From Lingula anatina (Eukaryota > Brachiopoda > Lingulata > Lingulida > Lingulidae), in NCBI RefSeq assembly GCF_001039355.2, contig NW_019775325.1, positions 231,063 through 256,588 of the forward strand: a DNA stretch of 25,526 nucleotides, given 5' to 3'. The notes under the pieces are model-generated. The model searched no databases and was not told where the DNA came from. It saw nothing but the letters and a program-made list of their open reading frames with translations. The translations under genes were made by a program, and so were the position numbers. Positions 19,875-25,526 of the stretch are shown here, in pieces (within the stretch, counting starts at the first letter, position 1; every line of letters starts with the position of its first letter).

Positions 19875-20589
19875 GTACTGTGGCATAGGAGTAACAGCCA
19901 TGGCATCAGTTCTGTGTTTACTCTCCATAGCAGTTGACCGGTACACCGCCATCGTCTACCCGTTACGCTACAACGCCATCATGACGCTATCACGTGCACG
20001 CCGTCTGACTGTTATCATATGGGTGATGTCCCTTGTCCTTTATCTCGTTATTCCATGCCTGTGGCACAACGAATGGGAGGACATCCCAGACAGAGATTGC
20101 TTGTACGTCAAAGTTATGAAACGGGAATATCTAGGAGGCGTCAATAACCCGATGTTCGTGCTGGCCACCATCTTCATCATGTGCCTGTATGGCAGAATAT
20201 TCTACATTGCGCACAAACGGGGAAAGGAGGATCCTATTGGTCAATTTGTGCCCAGGAACTCGTTGGAAGTCGATTTGAAAATTGCCAAAATGGCCGCCAT
20301 CGTTTTGGGCATTTTTGTGTTCTGTTGGTTTCCTTTTGTTGCAATAGTCAGTATTCAGGTCTATGGTGATCTTGTGTACTCAGAACCAATGAATGAGGCC
20401 AATAGCTACGTTACTAACCTGCTGTTTGTCAACTCCGCTGTTAATCCTGTGGTTTATGCATTTCGGTCGGAAACTTTCATGACAGAATTCAGAAAACTAT
20501 TACACATAAAAGAAAAACCTCAAACCAATGTTCAGGCACCGGCGCCAGTCATATTTTCAACTATGAATACAACAGATACAGCGTTGTAA
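19875..20589 (+). CDS. GPCR exon 2, second copy (partial gene)
   Basis: Same length (715 nt), acceptor (tttgtag|GTAC) and stop position as 14101-14815. It encodes TM3 to the C-terminus with DRY, CWFPF, NPVVY and the TAL end all intact. Relative to copy A, 10 of 229 aligned residues from the internal Met differ: V152I, F158L, T173E, V204I, L254F, M262I, G264S, Q276P, A318E, S322T (numbering of the 342-residue receptor). By hand count there are about 25 base differences, slightly more than half synonymous. No exon 1 precedes it, so it could be expressed only as an allele of the upstream gene or by long-range splicing from 12607 past exon 2A. An allelic version is my preferred reading. Confidence 0.85.
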
Positions 20590-21116
20590 CTTGTAAGACA
20601 TCCAATAGGCCCTATGCGGTACCTTTATTTCGAATATAGTAAAAGTCAGTTCGTTAATTACAAATATTGATAAACAGATGTGTATATATTGCTGCGTATT
20701 GTAATATATAGACATTTTCTGGTTAGTCAAGAGCGCCGATTGAGAGAGCCAAACTGTACTTGACAGTTGCCTGTCGGCATGCGCCTACCTAAGATTAATG
20801 ACATTTTAATGTAGTCTTATTGTCCAATTCGTCGTGTCCATTAATGTTTACATGAGTGTTAATGTAAACCTGTCATTTGCCGTCGCTGTCTCTATAGAAC
20901 TGGTCACGGACACTCACTTTATAGTCTAAGAATTAAGGCCTGCCCTAGGCAATGAAAGCTAGCGGAGACATAATAAGATAGTAATATACATTCAGTGCTT
21001 TTAAGGAGTCTATTTGAATGATCACTGGTAGCAATTAACCCATTGTATTCATCCACATTATCAAAAGATCCAGTAGTATCAACATTTATTGTAATCTATC
21101 ATTGTACGAGTTGTTG

Positions 21117-21122
21117 AATAAA
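21117..21122 (+). terminator. Candidate poly(A) signal, GPCR copy B
   Basis: AATAAA at the position homologous to 15527-15532, about 530 nt past the stop in this copy, which lacks the 166-bp element. Confidence 0.35.
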
Positions 21123-21821
21123 CAAAACGTAAAAAAAAAAAAAAAAAAAAAAAAACCGTTTCGTCACAAGCTTGAAATGTGTCAAATAAACTTCAGGGCG
21201 TGAAACCAAATAGTGGCAGCATTTATCTTTATATTCTTATCTTAACTACCGTATAATTGTCAAAGAAAAAGCTAAAGTTACTTTCTCATTGCCCGTGGAT
21301 ATAGTAGGTATAGCAGCCCACATGCCTGTCAACATTGGAGTTCGGCATTGTTTGACAATCACGGTCAATTTTGGGAAATGTGAAATGTAAGTCATTAAAA
21401 AGATATCTCATAGGACTTGACTGCCAAGTGCGACTACTGTTCAGAATATCCCATCAAATTTTTTTAATTTAAACGAAAACGTCTATCTCCACCTAAGAAA
21501 TTGTGGTGAAATGGTCTTCCGGAAGGCGTTGAAATAACAAATGCCATGTAGAATGTTAGCACAGTTATATCGAAGATTAAAAAATTTAATAGTTAAAAAA
21601 GAAAAAAAAAAACACCATTTTTTAACGCAGACCAAATAGCCTGTCGCCATTTGGTTCAAGTTGAATCAATAGCATGGCTTGTTAGATTGCAGCTCCTTGT
21701 TGTTCATTTTGGCCAAATATTGATCTTACTTTAAAATTTTTGAAAGCTTTTCTTGTTCTTTTAATTCTTCGTTATTTTGACTGTAAAGAAATATTAAAGC
21801 GAGGTTGACGCAGTGCATTGG

Positions 21822-22182
21822 GGTGTTCAGGGGTGTTCAGGCTCCTGGCTTCACATCCAGTGTTAGTCAATAAGGGCGAAAGGTGAAATTAAGTAGCTTG
21901 CCGGTGACCCGTAGATTACTCAAGTCAAGCTCTCCTCCCCGCGGTACACCCTGGAAACTAGGTCCTAGCGGGCCCAGGCTAACGAGGCTCTGGCTAAAGG
22001 AAGGAAACCCCTGATATAAAACCTACCGCGGGGGGCCACCAACCCTCCCGGTTCAAATAAATGTTACAGAAACCACAGAAACTTCTACTGGCCTAGTACG
22101 TAGCCAGAGATAGGGCCAAATGGAAAGAAGTGACTGTTATGTCCCCCACGGGACGAAGAGGAATGATGATGATGATGATGAT
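21822..22182 (+). mobile_element. Non-LTR retroposon (SINE or short LINE) with target duplication
   Basis: An insertion of about 361 bp in copy B only. It is flanked by a perfect 15-bp duplication GACGCAGTGCATTGG (21807-21821 and 22183-22197) that occurs once in copy A (about 16169). The 3' end is a (GAT)n tail preceded by GGGACGAAGAGG, and the 5' end has a doubled GGGTGTTCAG. It is GC-rich compared with its surroundings. A variable-length duplication and a 3' microsatellite tail are signs of target-primed reverse transcription. No open reading frame fits inside, so it is non-autonomous or severely truncated. A GGTTCAAAT near 22051 resembles a weak Pol III B box, so a SINE is possible. Confidence 0.82.
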
Positions 22183-22368
22183 GACGCAGTGCATTGGAAC
22201 CCAGCTGTCATAAGATATGGACTCCGGATATCAGTTGAATCCTACGATATGGATTCCGCGCGTGAAACATTAAATCCACAGTTAATGTGCGTTTATTAAG
22301 CAAGGTAAAAGTAGTGTCAAGAAGTTCCAAGCAACTTAAAGTAAATTAAGTAATTTCAATTTCACAAA

Positions 22369-22430
22369 ATGATTTTTTCGGCATTTAACAGTTCGTAAAT
22401 GATTTTTTCGGCATTTAACAGTTCGTAAAT
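22369..22430. repeat. Tandem duplication of about 30 bp, copy B only
   Basis: Two adjacent copies of a unit starting atgattttttcggcattt and ending cagttcgtaa. Copy A has one equivalent near 16370-16400. Confidence 0.85.
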
Positions 22431-23476
22431 ATACCATTTGTATACTATGTATAATATCTGAATATCTGAACGCGACACCAGACTGCTTAATCAAGACATC
22501 TGCTGCAAATATTTGAAATAATTTTATTCACTGTCCGTTTTCAAACTGACCCTTAAATGATACAATTACACAGAATAATACCGAGTTGATATAGATTACA
22601 AGTCAGCATAAATGCAATAAGTACAACTAAGGTTTCCATTTACTCAAATGACTCTTGTAGCATGTACCATGATACAAGGATGTATGGAGCTAAATTAGGA
22701 GATACAGTAAATGATTTACATATGCAGTAGTACGAACATTTCAGTACCAGAATTAATTATAGAACCAATTTCTATTCTAAGTACACGGTTATATACTGAG
22801 CAATTTTTTAAATATACACCATTAAAAACATTTTCATAATAAACCAAACAATACATTTGCATAGTTGAAATTCCCAAACAATTAGGAATTGTTTTACCTT
22901 CATATTTTTCACTACAAAATTTTACTGCTGCATGTTAAATTTTTTATTTTCCACTAATAAGACTCCATTGTCTATAGAAAATATTTGGCAAGTGTTTTTT
23001 GTTATGTTTGGTATGTCTGCAGTGCCAACATACCAAATTAAAACATATTGGTACTAGAATCTACAAAATTTTCTTCCGCTCAATTCAAACAATAAATAAA
23101 ACTTTACAAGGCAAAAATAAACAAATAAAAATAAATTGTCTTACATTATAAGTATTTTTTTTAAAAAAATTACAATAATATTTTAACATAATTAAATGCA
23201 ACAGAGCATCAGAGAAGGCAATCAGTAAAGCTTTAACTTACTTTATAAATATTACTATCAATCTACAGCAAGAGAGAAAGAGCAGGGGAGGTGTGGGGAT
23301 CCATAACAAAGACTGAGCTACTTCAAAAAGCAGTCTACAAAGATGTCCCACCACACCTCAGACAGCTAATTTTGTCAATAGAAAATTAATCATGTCTGTC
23401 AAAACATTTAAAGTTAAATTACATTGAACTAAACAACAAATGTGTGCTAATTCAGTTGATAAACAATCCCTGATCA

Positions 23477-24178
23477 TCACCACCATTTCTCATACATTAT
23501 CTTATTTTTTGGAACTCCTGAATTCAGCAGAAATCCCTCCACGGCGTTAGACATAGTGGAGGGTCCACAAATATAGCACAGTAGTTTCTCTGTGTTCAGT
23601 TTTTCTAAAGCCTCTGTAACATCATCCTCTCCTATTCTGCCATCTGAATAAAAAAAAATAATTACATGAAAACTGCATATCAATTTTAACTGTTACCAAT
23701 TTGTTGACAAAGAAGTGTTCAACATAGTCTAATAACAGTAGCAATTTTTTACTGACAATCGTCTTAATTTAAACAAAGATGAGAGATAAAGAATGATCTT
23801 AGGAGGCTTAAGTTGCCGAGGCTTAAATGAACTTATAGACACATACTCCTCATGTGCGTGCTTTCTTTATTTTCCGGTTGCTGGGTGACGAAGAACTTGT
23901 AGAAAATGTTGGAACTTTTGTCTGCCAATTCTTTGATGTGATCCTGAAAATGTATGAGTTGTTTTCATCGCTTGTTATAACTGTGCCCTGCTTGAGGTTT
24001 ATTCTTTTCGTTTACCCAAAAATTACAATAATTAACATGCATGTCTTAAATTCTTAATCTATCCATATATTTTCATTTTTCAATATCAATTTTAGCCTCA
24101 TTTTACATTAAATTTATCATGTATTCATGAGCACATACACACACACATGAACATACACACACACGTACATACACATAT

Positions 24179-24224
<46 letters not shown>

Positions 24225-24238
24225 ACATACTCACACAT

Positions 24239-24283
<45 letters not shown>

Positions 24284-24519
24284 AACCATACCCTATAGAG
24301 CAATTCCTCCCTGGCTGAGGAAGAATACAGCAGTACCACCTTCCTCTCTCTATCACAATATTCCAGCTGTAAGTTGACAAAATGCTGCAGTATGGAATAA
24401 ATGGGGTTCTTGCCCACGCCCCCAGCAACCAATAACAGGTCTGTTTGCTCCTCCGCTGTCTGGGGGTCGTAATAAAAGTCACCACCCGCTCTCACTGACA
24501 CTGCATCACCCTCTTTACA
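23477..24519 (-). CDS. OXNAD1: OXNAD1-like C-terminal exons, second copy
   Basis: Exons 24292-24519 (228 nt), 23847-23943 (97 nt) and 23477-23643 (167 nt) have the same lengths, phases and splice sites as in copy A. The first and last exons encode the same residues as copy A; the middle exon has one Lys to Asn change (DKSSKIF against DKSSNIF) and one synonymous CCA/CCG. The glycine loop, CGPSTM and YEKWW are intact. The missing N-terminal exons should lie beyond the Tc1-like element, to the right of the window. Of the two copies this one is contiguous with downstream sequence, so it is probably the better-placed haplotype for this gene. Confidence 0.85.
24135..24279. repeat. (CA)n microsatellite, copy B
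   Basis: A shorter version of 18126-18372 in the same intron, with longer pure CA runs and fewer interrupting cassettes. Confidence 0.9.
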
Positions 24520-24856
24520 CTACAACACAAGAAAAAAAAAACAGTGAATAGGATTCTGTTTTCATTAATAACTTCAGCATATGTTCTGGTGATATAAACA
24601 AATATCTTTAGGCAATTATTATAATTTGAAAAATTACTCTGAAAAAAAAGAAAAAAAAATCAACTGTGACAAAGGATTATAAAACACACACACAATCCTG
24701 TATTACTTATTTTCAATGTTCAAAAGTTTTTGTCATTGATTACTATTGTACATACTACAGTAGTCATGGATACTAGTATGCATGTGCATTTTTTATAGTA
24801 AGTGATTAAATGATTTAATATGAAATTAAAATTGAAGTATTTAATCCTGTAATAAC
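24520..24856 (-). other. Intron sequence upstream of the OXNAD1-like exon (copy B)
   Basis: Equivalent of 18613-18971. No exon is recognised. Confidence 0.55.
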
Positions 24857-25526
24857 TATACTGAACAAAAATATAAACACACGAAACTAAAATGGTCAGT
24901 TGAAATGGATAATCATGAAATATGCCTAGGTTGGTGGTTTACAGAGGTATTTGTGAACTGATGGATTTGTTTTGATCAATTATAGTGGTCTGGTTTCACT
25001 TGGCCGCTCCCCATGAGTATACTCAAAGGTTCAGTTTTTACACCCATAAGACTAATGGAGCATGACGGAGTAGAGGTCAATCTGCAAGACCAATACTCAG
25101 ACACTCTCTACCGTCTAGGCAATAAAAGGACACACCAAAATGTGTATTTCTGCCACTTGTCAACATGCCACAGATGTCTGGAACCATGAGGGAGCATGCC
25201 ATCAGCATGCTCAATGCTGGCTTGTCAGTAACAGAAGTTGCAGCATGCCTGAATGTGCATCCTTCCACTGTCAGAGACACTGGTAGCATTAGGTACCACC
25301 CTCATGCACCATGTCACCCAACAAACACCTGTGGAATGTTCTGGATCAGAGTTTTCAGCCATCATATTCCAGCTCTCGAAAATGTTTGCCAACTGCAAGA
25401 AGCACTCCAGGAGGAATGGGATAATATCCCTTAGGCCTCTATTGACAACTTAGTGATGTCCATGCGCCGCTGGTGTACTGCTCTGCACAAATTTAATGGT
25501 GTCTGTGAACTCAGGATGTTGACCCC
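24857..25526 (+). mobile_element. Tc1-like DNA transposon, internally deleted, cut by the window end
   Basis: Starts at a TA followed by CTGAACAAAAATATAAAC (left terminal repeat). It then has a non-coding leader and transposase remnants from about 25165 to the window end. The right terminal repeat is outside the window. The insertion lies in an intron of the OXNAD1-like gene. Confidence 0.82.
25165..25526 (+). pseudogene. Tc1-like transposase remnant
   Basis: One reading frame holds the N-terminal helix-turn-helix (MPQMSGTMREHAISML, then AGLSVTEVAACLNVHPSTVR). This is followed almost at once by the family's C-terminal end: a WxxxxQ-like stretch, then LQEALQEEWDNIP and SIDNLVMSMRRWC. The catalytic DDE region and most of the protein are missing, and there is a TAG stop at about 25435 where Gln (CAG) is usual (IP-stop-ASIDNLV). 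It cannot encode an active transposase. Both ends sharing one frame suggests a clean internal deletion, as in a MITE derived from a full element. Confidence 0.8.

Larger units (their letters stand above)
20590..23476. other. Convergent 3' region, copy B
   Basis: Equivalent of 14816-17463. No coding gene is supported. It contains the conserved AATAAA at 21117-21122, A-runs near 21131 and 21600, and the retroposon at 21822-22182. Confidence 0.5.
19059..24941 (+). repeat. Large direct repeat, copy B (about 5.88 kb)
   Basis: Copy of 13195-19056. B-specific features are a retroposon with target duplication (21822-22182), a tandem duplication of about 30 bp (22369-22430), a longer A-run near 21131 and a shorter CA tract. 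It continues past its end into the body of the Tc1-like element, while copy A stops. Confidence 0.93.

Noticed and set aside
22040-22060. tRNA gene or clear Pol III B box in the retroposon
   Set aside because: GGTTCAAAT resembles a B box only partly, and no cloverleaf or well-spaced A box was found.
24103-24501. Same type of repeat-derived open frames in copy B
   Set aside because: Microsatellite read-through of the OXNAD1-like exon; the donor at 24291 ends the exon before the repeat.

Overview
This is animal nuclear DNA: AT-rich, with GT-AG introns, large non-coding stretches, microsatellites and several classes of transposable element. Gene content (tandem secreted EF-hand genes, a rhodopsin-like GPCR, the 3' end of an OXNAD1-type gene, a Tc1-like transposon) fits an invertebrate bilaterian. 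A mollusc or other lophotrochozoan is my best guess, but nothing seen proves the phylum. I see no bacterial operon, CRISPR array, rRNA or tRNA gene.

Region 1 (1-10.8 kb) is a tandem array of related minus-strand genes with a period of about 2.4-2.8 kb. Each unit has a short 5' non-coding exon, an 81-nt coding exon for a signal peptide, and a last exon carrying three EF-hand calcium loops. Copy 2 (3949-4866) and copy 3 (6363-7831) are intact. Copy 1 (1497-2399) has a 2-nt frameshift at the start of its last exon. Copy 4 (9124-9411) is a 5'-deleted, frameshifted pseudogene. A large inverted repeat (6895-8031 against 9741-10678) places a second, identical signal exon on the plus strand at 9943-10023. 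Conserved promoter-proximal blocks with a CACGTG-type core lie upstream of copies 1-3.

Region 2 (10.8-19.06 kb) holds a two-exon class A GPCR on the plus strand (exon 1 at 12294-12607, exon 2 at 14101-14815, 342 aa). Convergent to it are the last three coding exons of an OXNAD1-like NAD-binding oxidoreductase on the minus strand (17464-18612). The segment 13195-19056 ends inside the left end of a Tc1-like element, next to a single N at 19057.

Region 3 (19059-24941) is a second, slightly diverged copy of 13195-19056. It contains GPCR exon 2 and OXNAD1 exons, but has no GPCR exon 1. It runs on into the rest of the Tc1-like element (about 24857 to the window end). Because the copies abut at the N, have no disabling mutations, and differ by mobile-element presence/absence and microsatellite length, the likeliest reading is two haplotypes of one locus joined end to end by the assembler rather than a real tandem duplication.

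I did not find a convincing new biological system. The most informative things are the haplotype-like duplication at the N, the decaying EF-hand array with its signal-exon inverted repeat, and three mobile elements whose boundaries can be read directly.
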